A stretch of DNA of 64,000 nt from an uncultured Acidobacteriota bacterium (lineage in GTDB: Bacteria; Acidobacteriota; Vicinamibacteria; Fen-336). A program made the position numbers and the translations under genes. Below the pieces are notes generated by a model. The model was not told the origin of the DNA. It searched no databases and saw nothing but the letters and a program-made list of their open reading frames with translations. The stretch's first letter is position 1. Every line of letters starts with the position of its first letter. Positions 43,941-52,326 of this stretch are shown one piece after another. The stretch is taken from positions 62,001 through 126,000 of the forward strand of contig CADEEV010000002.1 in NCBI GenBank assembly GCA_902826455.1, written 5' to 3'.

Positions 43941-44418
43941 GCATCGCCTGGAGCCAGGCCTCGCCGTCCTTCTCGTTGAATCGCGGCGGCGTGCGCCGGA
44001 TCATCCCGTCCGGGTCCACGAGCCAGCTCACGGGGACGCCGAGGCCGCCGCTCGCGAGGAAGTGCGTCTCCACGAACTCCGGCCCCAGCAGGACCGGGAA
44101 GGTCAAGGCGTGCTTCTTCGCGAAGGCCCGGGCATCGGCCGGCTTCTCGTCGATGCTGATGGAGATCACCGCCACGCCGCGGCGCTGCGCGACGGCGTCG
44201 TGGAGCCGCTGCACGAAGGGCAGCTCGGCGCGGCACGGCACACACCACGTGGCCCAGACGTTGACGAGCGTCGTCTTGCCGGCGATGTCGGCGGGCGTCC
44301 AGCTGCGTCCCTCGAGATCCGGCAGCGAGAAGGGCACGACGCGAACCGGCCTCGGCCCCTCCTGGGCGAAGCCGGGCAGGGCCCCGAGGGCCAGCACGAA
44401 CCCCATCACCCGCAGCAC
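43903..44418 (-). CDS. TlpA/ResA-type periplasmic thiol-disulfide oxidoreductase
   Basis: A 171-residue exported thioredoxin-fold protein. The signal peptide reads MGFVLALGALPGFAQ after a short basic start. The domain has PFSLPDLEGRSWTPADIAGK, the redox site NVWATWCVPCRAELPFV (C-x2-C), ISISIDEKPADARAF, and the cis-Pro segment LGVPVSWLVDPDGMI. Such proteins reduce cytochrome c apoproteins or other periplasmic disulfides. GTG 44418 is chosen because TATCAT (44430-44425) ends 6 nt upstream and the signal peptide starts there; the longer frame reads into the divergent gene. Confidence 0.9.
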   Translation of the reverse strand: MLRVMGFVLALGALPGFAQEGPRPVRVVPFSLPDLEGRSWTPADIAGKTTLVNVWATWCVPCRAELPFVQRLHDAVAQRRGVAVISISIDEKPADARAFAKKHALTFPVLLGPEFVETHFLASGGLGVPVSWLVDPDGMIRRTPPRFNEKDGEAWLQAMLTLLAESPTPTR

Positions 44419-44424
44419 GGCTCG

Positions 44425-44446
44425 ATGATAGCGCTTGAAGTAGACT
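44425..44446. promoter_or_regulatory. Divergent -10 hexamers of the tlpA-like and Rieske genes
   Basis: On the minus strand TATCAT (44430-44425) ends 6 nt before GTG 44418, predicting a leaderless tlpA-like mRNA. On the plus strand TAGACT (44441-44446) would give a leader of about 18 nt for the Rieske gene. Confidence 0.45.
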
Positions 44447-44470
44447 CCCGCCCGGAGGTTCCGCCGGGCC

Positions 44471-44779
44471 ATGGCTGAATTCGTGCGCGTCCTCGCGGCG
44501 CAGGAGCTGGCTCCGGGCGCGTGTCGCGAGGTGCTCGCCGGCACGACGCCCGTGGCCTTGTTCAACCTGTCGGGCACCTTCCATGCGATCTCGAACGTGT
44601 GCCTCCACCGCGGCGGGCCCCTGGGCCAGGGCGTCCTCGACGGACCGTTGGTGCTATGTCCCTGGCACGCCTGGGCCTTCGACGTGACGACCGGCGTGAG
44701 CGACGTGAACCCCCAGCTCCGCGTGAGGCGCTTCGACGTGAAGGTCGAGGACGGTCAGGTCTACGTGAAGGCCGAGTAG
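44471..44779 (+). CDS. Rieske [2Fe-2S] ferredoxin-like protein
   Basis: A 102-residue soluble Rieske protein with C-x-H-x16-C-x2-H ligands: C44 and H46 in NVCLHRGGPLGQG, and C63 and H66 in LCPWHAWAFD. The compact size and sequence resemble the ferredoxin components of aromatic dioxygenases and the NirD small subunit. No oxygenase or reductase lies nearby, so it probably donates electrons to an unlinked partner, or to the radical SAM enzyme two genes downstream (speculative). It starts a co-oriented set with the glycosyltransferase 7 bp later. Confidence 0.93.
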   Translation: MAEFVRVLAAQELAPGACREVLAGTTPVALFNLSGTFHAISNVCLHRGGPLGQGVLDGPLVLCPWHAWAFDVTTGVSDVNPQLRVRRFDVKVEDGQVYVKAE

Positions 44780-44786
44780 CGCGCCG

Positions 44787-45935
44787 TTGCCACTGCTCTC
44801 GGCGTTCGTCGGCGTGAGCGGCGCCCTCTGGCTGCTGACCGCCGGCTACCTCCTCCTCCTGACGGCGCTCGCGCGACGCGGCTCGAGGACGTCCGCTCCG
44901 CGGGTCGCGCCCTGGCCGGACGTCGCGATCGTCGTGCCGACTCGCGACGAGGAAGGCTGCATCGAGGCCAAGCTCCGCGACCTCGCCGCCCTCGGGCTGC
45001 CCCGGGTCCGGATCGTCGTCGTGGACGGCGCTTCGAGGGACGCGACGCCCGCCCTCGTGGAGGCCGCGATCGCGGGCGGCGCCCCCGTTCTCCTGGAGAG
45101 CCTCCCCGCCTCCCGGTCGAAGGCCGAGCAGCTGAACCACGTGCTCGCCGGCGCCCGCGAGGAGTTCGTCGTCATCACCGACGCCGACACGCGGCTGGCG
45201 CCCGGCTGCGTCGAGGCCCTGGTCGGCCACCTGTCCGCGAACGCCGACACGGCGATCGTCGGCGCCGTCGTGCGGCCGGCCACACGCCTCGCCGAGGAGC
45301 GCCTGCACTGGCGGATCGTGAACCGGCTCTGGTGGCTCGAGGGAGAGGCCTTCTCGTCCACCGGCCTGTCCGGCGTGTGCTACGCCGTCCGGCGCGCGGC
45401 CATCGCGCGGATCGAGACCGACACGACCGCCGAGGACGTGCAGCTCGCCCTCGCGGTCGGCGCCCGCGGCCTGCGCGCCCGCATCTGCCCCGAGGCGCTC
45501 GCCATCGAGCTGCGCGTGCCGCAGACCGGCGCCGAGCTCCTCACGTACCGCCGGCGCCGCGGCTTCGGCTTCGCGAACGAGCTCCGGCGCGGGCTGCCGC
45601 CGGGAACGCCGCGCCGGGTGCGGCTGTTCCACGGTGTCCGGCGGCTCCAGTTCGAAGCCGCTCCCGTGCTGCTGGCCGCCGCGGTCGTGCTGGGCGGCGC
45701 GCTCCTGGCGTCGGGCCAGCCCGGCGCCGTGCTCGGGGCGCTGGCCGCGTTCGCCGCGACGCTGACCTTCGCCTGCCGTCCCATCCCCGGGTCGGCCCTG
45801 GATCCGCTGCGCCTTGCGGCGCTGCCCTGGGCCGCCTGTCGTCTCGCCGGCCTCGTCTGGCTGGCCCTGATCGCGGCGCCGCGCCACCCGCCGGCCCGCG
45901 AAGATGAGGTGCGATGCTCCGAACCCGTCATCTGA
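44787..45935 (+). CDS. Family 2 membrane glycosyltransferase
   Basis: A 382-residue glycosyltransferase. An N-terminal membrane helix (about 3-25) leads into the GT2 catalytic domain: VAIVVPTRDEEGCIEAKLRD, IVVVDGASRDATPALVEAA, the D-x-D-like ITDADTRLAPGCVEAL, TGLSGVCYAVRR and TAEDVQLALAVG (catalytic Asp), then a Q/R-x-x-R-W-like element LTYRRRRGFGFANEL. Two or three C-terminal helices follow. Layout resembles polymerising or lipid-linked sugar transferases. The start is TTG 44787. It overlaps the radical SAM gene by 22 bp, implying a common pathway. Confidence 0.9.
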   Translation: MPLLSAFVGVSGALWLLTAGYLLLLTALARRGSRTSAPRVAPWPDVAIVVPTRDEEGCIEAKLRDLAALGLPRVRIVVVDGASRDATPALVEAAIAGGAPVLLESLPASRSKAEQLNHVLAGAREEFVVITDADTRLAPGCVEALVGHLSANADTAIVGAVVRPATRLAEERLHWRIVNRLWWLEGEAFSSTGLSGVCYAVRRAAIARIETDTTAEDVQLALAVGARGLRARICPEALAIELRVPQTGAELLTYRRRRGFGFANELRRGLPPGTPRRVRLFHGVRRLQFEAAPVLLAAAVVLGGALLASGQPGAVLGALAAFAATLTFACRPIPGSALDPLRLAALPWAACRLAGLVWLALIAAPRHPPAREDEVRCSEPVI

Positions 45936-46921
45936 GGATGGCCGGCCACTTCCTGAAGCACCGCTTCGCCGACGTGCATCCGTTCGAGGTGCAGGCCATG
46001 CTCCTGAACGCCTGCAACCTGCGCTGCTCCTACTGCCGTTGCCCGGACCTCAAGAGCGCGCTGCTCAGCACTGCCCAGTGGCTCGAGACCTTGCGCGAGT
46101 TCGCGGCGCTGGGCACGCTGCGCATCAAGTTCCAGGGCGGCGAGCCGACGCTACGCCACGACTTCAAGGAGCTGTGCGCGGAGAGCCGGCGTCTCGGCAT
46201 CCTGACCGCGGTGGTGAGCAACGGCATCCGCCTCGTGGAGCAGCCCGACCTGTTCGACGAGCTCGACGAGGTCGTGGTGAGCGTCGACGGCCCGATCGCC
46301 GAGCTCCACGACCGGCAGCGCGGCGCCGGCACCCACGCCCAGGCCCTGCCCGCCCTGCGCCTCGCCCGCGAGCGCGGCAAGCCCGGCTTCGCCGTGATGG
46401 TCGCGAGTCGCGAGACGCTGCCCCACGTCGAGGCCATGCTGGACCTCGCCGAGAGCATGGACATCGGCCTGCAGGTGCAGCCCGTGACCTTCGGCATGCG
46501 CAACTACGACGAGGCCCCGAAGGACACGCTGGCGCTGCGCGACGACCAGGTGCGCGCCCTGCACCACCAGCTCGCCGCCTGGAAGCGCGCGGGACGGAGG
46601 CTCATGTTCTCGGCGGCCGTGTACGAGCGCGTCACCCGCTGGGACGACCACACCGTGCTGAACCGCCGCAGCGTCGGCCCCTCGGGCTGCGTCGCCGGCC
46701 GCTTCTACGTCCACATCGAGCCGGACGGGGACATCTGGCCGTGCCAGCAGCACGGCTCGTCCTTCACCCCGAAGAACCTCGTCAAGGACGGCCTCCGCGA
46801 GGCGCTGCTCCACGTCCAGACCCACGACTGCAGCGACTGCTTCGCGACCTACCTGAACGAGCGCAAGGACATCTTCGGCCTCAAGCCCCAGGCCCTCCTC
46901 GGGCTGCTGCGGCGCGGTTAG
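45914..46921 (+). CDS. Radical SAM/SPASM-like protein
   Basis: A 335-residue radical SAM enzyme. The cluster motif C-x3-C-x2-C is in LLNACNLRCSYCRCPD near residue 38; FQGGEPTLRHDF and VVSNGIRLVEQPDLFDEL are the SAM-binding strands. The C-terminal region holds further cysteines: SGCVAGRFYVHIEPDGDIWP, CQQHG, and HDCSDCFATYLNERKD, a shortened SPASM-like auxiliary cluster site. Proteins of this type modify peptides, sugars or lipids (e.g. hopanoid or surface glycan maturation). The coding overlap with the GT2 gene suggests that both act on the same surface molecule. Confidence 0.9.
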   Translation: MLRTRHLRMAGHFLKHRFADVHPFEVQAMLLNACNLRCSYCRCPDLKSALLSTAQWLETLREFAALGTLRIKFQGGEPTLRHDFKELCAESRRLGILTAVVSNGIRLVEQPDLFDELDEVVVSVDGPIAELHDRQRGAGTHAQALPALRLARERGKPGFAVMVASRETLPHVEAMLDLAESMDIGLQVQPVTFGMRNYDEAPKDTLALRDDQVRALHHQLAAWKRAGRRLMFSAAVYERVTRWDDHTVLNRRSVGPSGCVAGRFYVHIEPDGDIWPCQQHGSSFTPKNLVKDGLREALLHVQTHDCSDCFATYLNERKDIFGLKPQALLGLLRRG

Positions 46922-46966
46922 GTTTTTGCCCGGGGCTGTGAGAAGAATGGAGGCTTGGAGGACTCG
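46922..46966. other. Intergenic leader of the VWFA gene
   Basis: These 45 bp hold two GGAGG elements. The second (46957-46961) is 5 nt before TTG 46967 and fixes that start; the earlier in-frame TTG at 46955 would have no usable spacing. No convincing -10 is seen. Confidence 0.45.
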
Positions 46967-49147
46967 TTGCCCAAGCGCCTGAACTGTCTCGTGTTCGCCC
47001 TCACCGCCCTCGTTGCGGTTCCCGGAGCACTCGCCCAGCAGCCCAAGCCGTCCCCGACCCCGACTCCCGTGGCGCTCTCGACCGGCACGCCCACGTTCGC
47101 GGCGGGCGTCGAGCAGGTCACGGTCGACACCGTGGTCGTCGACAAGAAGGGCGTTCCGGTCACGGGCCTGAAACAGTTCGACTTCACGGTCCTCGAGGAC
47201 GGCCAGCCCCAGGAGATCACGAACTTCGAGGCGATCCAGCTGCCCACGACGCCGTCCGCGGCGCCTCCCCGCAAGCCGATCATCTCGACCAACCAGCGCA
47301 AGGAGGACCGCACCGGGCGGACCTTCATCATCGTCTTCGACGACATCCAGATGACGCGCTTCCAGGGCAAGGCGGCGAAGGCCGCCGTGGCGGAGTTCCT
47401 CAAGTCCGGCGTTCGCGAGGGCGATCGCGTCTCGCTCGTGGCCACGGGCGGCGGCGCCTGGTGGAGCACCCGCATGGAGGCGGGCCGCGAGGAGCTGATC
47501 GGCCTCGTGAAGCGTCTCGACGGCCGCCTGCAGCCGGACTTCGGGCCCGACAAGATGTCGGACTACGAAGCGATGCGCATCAACGTCTACAACGACCAGG
47601 AAGTGACCGCCCGGGTCTCCCGGCGCTTCGAGAGCCAGGGCGCGTCGCCCGGCGGCAGCGGACGGGACGCCGGTCGGAGCAACGCCCTCGGCGATCCCCT
47701 CGTCCGCGGCAAGGCCTCGGAGGTGTACTTCCGCGCGGTGACCCGCAACCGGATCACCCTCGACGTGATGGAGCGCGTGCTCAACTCGCTCCAGGCCACC
47801 AAGGGCCGCAAGTCGATGCTGCTCGTCTCCCAGGGCTTCATCTACGATCCGAACCTGTCGGAGTTCAAGGAGGTCGTGCAGGCCTCGCGACGCGGCAACA
47901 CGGCCATCTACTTCATCGACTCGCGTGGGCTCGAGGGGCTGGGCGACCTCTACTCGGCCGAGTTCGGCGGCGCCACGGACGCCCGCGACGTGGGCTCGGC
48001 GCTCCTCGACAACGTGCAGGCCGCGGAAGGCTCCGAGTCCCTGGCGGGAGACACCGGCGGCTTCTCGGTCAAGAACACGAACGACCTGGCGAAGGGCATC
48101 GGCCGCATCGCCGCCGAGACCCAGAGCTACTACATGATCGGGTACAACCCGACCAACGCGAAGCAGGACGGGCGCTTCCGCAAGATCGAGGTCAAGCTCG
48201 GCCCCAACCAGAAAGGCCTCAAGGTCCGCGCCCGCAAGGGCTACTACGCCCCCCTCGAGGGCAAGGGCGGAAAGGCCCTGAAGCCGGGGGAGAACGACCC
48301 GGCGATCCAGCGGGCCCTCGACTCGCCCTACGAGCTCGACGACATCCCGATGCGCATGACCGCCTATTCGTTCGACGAGTCGTTGCTGGGCAAGCTCAAC
48401 GCCCTGGTCGCGGCCGACGTGGACGTGCGGGGCTTCCAGTTCGAAGAAGCCGAGGGCCGCTCCGTCGACGCCCTCGAGTTCCTGATGGTGGTCGCCCATC
48501 GCGATACCGGCGAGTTCTTCCAGTACAACCAGAAGGTCGAGATGAAGCTGATGCCGAAGACCCGGGCCAAGCTCGAGAAGACGTGGTTCTCGCTCTCCCG
48601 CGACTTCGAGCTCGCCCCGGGCGGCTACCAGGCCAAGCTGGTCGTCCGCGACAAGAACAGCGGACGCGTCGGCACCGTGATCCACGAGTTCGACGTGCCC
48701 GATCCGGCGGAGTTCCGCTCCTCCACCTTGAACCTGAGCGACACCCTCGAGATCAAGACCGAGGGCGACCAGGGACCGCCGCGGCCCGCGTTCCTCGCGC
48801 GCCGCGAGTTCCCGTCGGGCGCCACGCTCTACTGCCAGTTCTCGGTGTTCAACGCCGAGAAGGAGAAGGGCACGGCGATGCCCCGGGTCAGCGCGAACTT
48901 CGAGATCAAGGACTCGGAGGGCCTCACGCGCACGCGCGTGAACCCGACCGTCATCAACCCGACCTCCCTCGGGAAGCTGTCGCGCCTCGTGGGCACGTCC
49001 CTGGAAGGCTTGACTCCCGGAAACTACGAGTTCACCCTGAACCTCAAGGACGAGGTGAGCGGCAAGTCGCTGCAGGTGAAGGAGCCGTTCGCGGTGATCG
49101 CCGCCGATCCCGCGGCGGCGGCCGCAGCCGCTCCGACGGCGCCCTAG
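46967..49147 (+). CDS. Large acidobacterial VWFA-related domain protein (secreted)
   Basis: A 726-residue protein with a Sec signal (KRLNCLVFALTALVAVPGAL..AQ) and Pro/Thr-rich start. The acidobacterial VWFA pattern is complete: VTVDTVVVDKKGVPVTGLKQ, DFTVLEDGQPQEITNFE, TFIIVFDDIQMTRFQG, SMLLVSQGFIYDPN and YYMIGYNPTNAKQDGRFRKI ending RARKGYYAP near residue 425. The metal site is FDDIQ rather than D-x-S-x-S, so metal binding is doubtful. The C-terminal 300 residues are a beta-sandwich-rich region with repeated ELAPGGYQAKLVVRD and LTPGNYEFTLNLKD strands, possibly Ig-like. The start TTG 46967 is fixed by GGAGG 5 nt upstream. Its role is unknown. Confidence 0.88.
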   Translation: MPKRLNCLVFALTALVAVPGALAQQPKPSPTPTPVALSTGTPTFAAGVEQVTVDTVVVDKKGVPVTGLKQFDFTVLEDGQPQEITNFEAIQLPTTPSAAPPRKPIISTNQRKEDRTGRTFIIVFDDIQMTRFQGKAAKAAVAEFLKSGVREGDRVSLVATGGGAWWSTRMEAGREELIGLVKRLDGRLQPDFGPDKMSDYEAMRINVYNDQEVTARVSRRFESQGASPGGSGRDAGRSNALGDPLVRGKASEVYFRAVTRNRITLDVMERVLNSLQATKGRKSMLLVSQGFIYDPNLSEFKEVVQASRRGNTAIYFIDSRGLEGLGDLYSAEFGGATDARDVGSALLDNVQAAEGSESLAGDTGGFSVKNTNDLAKGIGRIAAETQSYYMIGYNPTNAKQDGRFRKIEVKLGPNQKGLKVRARKGYYAPLEGKGGKALKPGENDPAIQRALDSPYELDDIPMRMTAYSFDESLLGKLNALVAADVDVRGFQFEEAEGRSVDALEFLMVVAHRDTGEFFQYNQKVEMKLMPKTRAKLEKTWFSLSRDFELAPGGYQAKLVVRDKNSGRVGTVIHEFDVPDPAEFRSSTLNLSDTLEIKTEGDQGPPRPAFLARREFPSGATLYCQFSVFNAEKEKGTAMPRVSANFEIKDSEGLTRTRVNPTVINPTSLGKLSRLVGTSLEGLTPGNYEFTLNLKDEVSGKSLQVKEPFAVIAADPAAAAAAAPTAP

Positions 49148-49172
49148 TACCTGGCATCGCGGGCCCCCCGGC

Positions 49173-49178
49173 TAGAAT
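49173..49178 (+). promoter_or_regulatory. -10 hexamer of the capsule-type glycosyltransferase gene
   Basis: TAGAAT ends 9 nt before GTG 49188, so the transcript would start within about 3 nt of the start codon. Confidence 0.45.
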
Positions 49179-49187
49179 GAGGGCCGC

Positions 49188-51056
49188 GTGAGCGGGACCC
49201 TCGTCATCTACGCGCCGGCCGCTCGCGAGGCGGCGCGCCGCCGCGAGGCGGAGGGCGCCCGCATCCTGTGCTGGGACGACGCCTTGCCGTCCCTCGCCGA
49301 GCGGGACGCGGTCGACGAGGCGGCCATGGCCTGGACGAAGGCCTGGGGCCGCCATCCCCTCGTCGAAGGCCGCTCGATCCGCGAGCTCGCCACCTGGAAG
49401 GGCGTGTCGCTCTGGTGGTTCGCGGAGATCTATCTCTACTACAGCACCCGCGGGCCGAAACACGCGCGCATCGTCGACACGGCCCTGCGCGTGCTCGAGC
49501 GCGAGGCACCGGCCGAGGTCGAGGCGCTGGGACTTCCGGCGGTCGAGAGCGTCCTGATCGGCCGCGCGTGCACGGCGCTCGCCATCCTCTTCCACGGGCC
49601 GCGCCACGTGCCCGGCCTCGGGGTCCGGCTCGCCACGCTGCGCGTCTCGCTCCTCGCCCGCCTCAACACCCTGCGGGCCCTCGCGACCACGCTGAAGGCC
49701 CACTTGCAGGGCCTTCCGGTGCGCGCGCCCGCCTCGCGTCCGCGCGTGCTCTTCCTCTCCCACGCCGCTTTCTGGCGGGACGGCAAGGAGCACTACTTCG
49801 GCAGCCTGATCCCGGGAGTCGAAGCCGACGCCGCGCTCGAGGCGATCGTCGTCGGCGTCGGGCCACAGGCGCCGTTCCGGCATCGCGGCCGGCGCGACAC
49901 CCTGGGCGAGTGGGTACGGTTGCGGCCCGATGCCGCGCCCTACGAACCCCTGGGCCGGCACCGTCGCTGGCCGGTTTTTCTCGAGCTCTTGCGGGCCACG
50001 CGCGAGATCCGTCGGCTCTGGCACAGGCTGAAGGACAGCGCGCCCATGCGCGAGGCCTTCTCGCATCGGGGCGTCTCGTTCGCCGACCTCTCCGGGCCCG
50101 ATCTGGCCGAGACCCTGCTCCTGCAGCTGCCGTGGTCGGTGCTCGTCTACGAGGAGCTCCAGGCGCTCTTCGCCCGGGTCCAGCCTGCCGAGCTGTGCCT
50201 GTACGCCGAGTCGAGCGGGCTCGGGCGTATCGCGGTGGCGGCCGCCCGCGCCGCCGGCGTGCGCAGCGTCGCGATCCAGCACGGCATCCTCTATCCGAAG
50301 TACTTCTCGTACCGCCACGACGCCGACGAGCCCGACAGCCCGCTGCCCGACAGGACGGCCCTCTTCGGCGAGGCCGCGCGCGAGTTCCTCACGACGGAGG
50401 GCCGCTATCCGCCCGAGAGCCTGGTGCTGACCGGCAGCCCGAAGTTCGACGAGATCGTGTCGATGACGCGGAGCTGGGATCGCGCCGAGCTGCGCCGTCG
50501 CCTGGGCGCCGCCCCCGAGGAGCGGCTGCTCGTCGTCGCGGGCCGCTACGAAGGCATCGTGGGCTACCAGTCGATCGGCAGCGCCTTCGCCGGCTTCGTG
50601 CGCGCGATCGAGGCGCTGCAGACCGTGCGCTGCGTCGTGAAGCCGCATCCCGCCGAGAACCCCGAGGCGTACCAGCCCACGCTACGGGCGAGCGGCACGA
50701 CCAAGACGCGCCTCGCTCCGGCCGGCATGAGCCTTCTCGAGATGCTCCACGCCTGCGATGCCCTCGTGACCGTCGAGTCGCTCTCCGCCGTCGAGGCGCT
50801 CGCGGCCTCGCGGCCCGTGCTGCTGCTCAATACGCCCACGAACCTGCGCGAGCTCGAGGACGCGGGCGTCGCGCTGGGCGTGCCCGAGGGCCAGGATCCC
50901 GAGCCCGCGCTGCGGGCGCTGCTCTTCGACGCCGCGACCCAGGCGGGGCTCGCGGCCGCCCGCGAGCGCTACCTGTCGCGCGTCGCCTGCGGCATCGACG
51001 GACGCGCCACCGAACGCCTGCTAACGCTGATCCGCGAGGTCGCCCTCCGCCGCTAG
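49188..51056 (+). CDS. GT-B-like surface polysaccharide / glycerophosphotransferase-type enzyme
   Basis: A 622-residue cytoplasmic or membrane-associated protein. The C-terminal half has the fold of capsule polysaccharide and CDP-glycerol glycerophosphotransferases: VRSVAIQHGILYPKYFSYRH, FGEAAREFLTTEG, LVLTGSPKFDEIVSM, VVKPHPAENPEAYQP (with the conserved K-P-H-P) and VTVESLSAVEALAASRPVLL. The first 230 residues are helical with a hydrophobic segment near 80-130 and no recognised family. The order suggests transfer of a sugar or glycerol-phosphate to a glycan. It overlaps the convergent GNAT gene by 36 bp; that gene, an ACP and FkbH form the adjacent divergent cluster. Confidence 0.8.
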   Translation: MSGTLVIYAPAAREAARRREAEGARILCWDDALPSLAERDAVDEAAMAWTKAWGRHPLVEGRSIRELATWKGVSLWWFAEIYLYYSTRGPKHARIVDTALRVLEREAPAEVEALGLPAVESVLIGRACTALAILFHGPRHVPGLGVRLATLRVSLLARLNTLRALATTLKAHLQGLPVRAPASRPRVLFLSHAAFWRDGKEHYFGSLIPGVEADAALEAIVVGVGPQAPFRHRGRRDTLGEWVRLRPDAAPYEPLGRHRRWPVFLELLRATREIRRLWHRLKDSAPMREAFSHRGVSFADLSGPDLAETLLLQLPWSVLVYEELQALFARVQPAELCLYAESSGLGRIAVAAARAAGVRSVAIQHGILYPKYFSYRHDADEPDSPLPDRTALFGEAAREFLTTEGRYPPESLVLTGSPKFDEIVSMTRSWDRAELRRRLGAAPEERLLVVAGRYEGIVGYQSIGSAFAGFVRAIEALQTVRCVVKPHPAENPEAYQPTLRASGTTKTRLAPAGMSLLEMLHACDALVTVESLSAVEALAASRPVLLLNTPTNLRELEDAGVALGVPEGQDPEPALRALLFDAATQAGLAAARERYLSRVACGIDGRATERLLTLIREVALRR

Positions 51057-52079
51057 GCCGGCCTCGTCGAGGAACGGCCGGCGCAGGCCGTTGTCGCCCC
51101 AGTCCAGGTTGACCAGGTACGAGGAGGCGTCCGCGGGCAGCGCGATCGGCCCCTTCAGGGTTCCGACAGCCAGGGGCCGGGCGCCTTCGCGGCGGAACCC
51201 GAAGCCCTCGAACACCCGCTGCATCGCGGTGTTGAGACTCGTCAGGATCACGGTGCGCGGCGCGACGTCCGCCGCGCCCACCTCCAGCGCTGCCAGGAGC
51301 ATGCCCTGGGCGAGCGCCAGGGCGTCGTCCGCATCGCCGTGGGCCACGATCAATCGCGAGGGGCTGTCGTTGATCACGACGAACCCGGCCGGCGCGCCGC
51401 GGCGCAGGATCCGGAACAGTCGATAGCGCACGAAGGGCAGCCGCAGGTCGTAACGCCAGCGCAGGTAGTCGAGGTCGGGAGCGAACCGGAACGGGAACGC
51501 GGAAGTTGCGGGCGCGAGGCCGTCCACGTACTCGTGCTCCTCGCGTACCGCGAGGACGTCGCGTACCCCCGCCGCGAGGCGCGTCGCGAAGGCGGGCAAC
51601 GGACGCCGCGCCACGCGGCGCAGCAGCGTCTTCGCGGCCCGCCTCCAGGCGGCCTCGCCCGGACGTGGGGCGTAGGGCGGATTGAGGACGTAGGTCGGCA
51701 CCTCCGGTGCGTAGGCCCAGTTCCGCGCCCGCGTGATCTTGTGGGTATCGGCGCTGCCTCCGAACACGATGCCGGCGCCGGCGCGCTTCATCCACTGCAT
51801 GAACAACAGGCCGCCGGCGCCCGGCTGCAGCGCGTAGAAGTTCGTGGCGAAGCCGAGGAACAGCTCGCGGCCGTCGGCCTCGAAGCGCATGCGGTCGATG
51901 CCGATGCTGCCCTCGACGCGCTCGTCGTCTCCGAAGAGGAGGAACAGCCGGCACCAGTCCTGCGTCGTGTAGTAGTGGTCGACGAAGGGCCGGTGCGCGA
52001 GCGCCGAGTTTCGGCCGAAGGCCGGGCTTGCGGCCTTCAGGGCCTCGAAGTGCTCGGGGCGGTACTCGACTAGGCGCAC
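51021..52079 (-). CDS. GNAT-fold acyltransferase of the FkbH-ACP module
   Basis: A 352-residue protein with two GNAT-like halves. The N-terminal part has VEYRPEHFEALKAAS and FLGFATNFYALQPGAGGLLF, and the middle ARNWAYAPEVPTYVLNPPYA. The C-terminal half reads YLRWRYDLRLPFVRYRLFRI, GFVVINDSPSRLIVAHG, LSLAQ-like helix ALAQGMLLAALEVG and TSLNTAMQRVFEGFGFRREG, typical of FemAB-like or Lnt-like acyltransferases that take acyl groups from carrier proteins. Being third in the operon after FkbH and an ACP suggests it moves the ACP-bound group onto a glycan or lipid. The start is GTG 52079. Confidence 0.78.
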   Translation of the reverse strand: MRLVEYRPEHFEALKAASPAFGRNSALAHRPFVDHYYTTQDWCRLFLLFGDDERVEGSIGIDRMRFEADGRELFLGFATNFYALQPGAGGLLFMQWMKRAGAGIVFGGSADTHKITRARNWAYAPEVPTYVLNPPYAPRPGEAAWRRAAKTLLRRVARRPLPAFATRLAAGVRDVLAVREEHEYVDGLAPATSAFPFRFAPDLDYLRWRYDLRLPFVRYRLFRILRRGAPAGFVVINDSPSRLIVAHGDADDALALAQGMLLAALEVGAADVAPRTVILTSLNTAMQRVFEGFGFRREGARPLAVGTLKGPIALPADASSYLVNLDWGDNGLRRPFLDEAGLAAEGDLADQR

Positions 52080-52086
52080 GCGCCGG

Positions 52087-52326
52087 TCACGCGGTGTCGC
52101 GGGCCTCGAGGTCCGCGAGGATCTTCGCGAACGACGTCTGGCGCGCCAGGTCCTCGGGCTCGAAGCTCACGCCGAACTCCTCCTCCACCAGGCTGAGCAG
52201 CGTGATCGTCGCGACGGAGTCCCATGCGGCGATCGAGCCGAGGCTGGCCTCGGCGATCTGCGCCTCGTCCAGGTCGGGAAAGACGGCCGCGAAGCACCGC
52301 CGCAGGCGCGTCTCCGTGTCGGCCAT
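52087..52326 (-). CDS. Acyl carrier protein
   Basis: A 79-residue acidic carrier protein. The phosphopantetheine site is WDSVATITLL with Ser35 (a DSV variant of the usual DSL), in helix 2; helix 1 is ETRLRRCFAAVFPDL and helix 3 LVEEEFGVSFEPEDLA. The start ATG 52326 overlaps the FkbH stop as TGATG. ACPs next to FkbH typically carry glyceryl or hydroxymalonyl units. Being a stand-alone ACP outside fatty-acid genes, it is dedicated to this locus. Confidence 0.9.
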   Translation of the reverse strand: MADTETRLRRCFAAVFPDLDEAQIAEASLGSIAAWDSVATITLLSLVEEEFGVSFEPEDLARQTSFAKILADLEARDTA

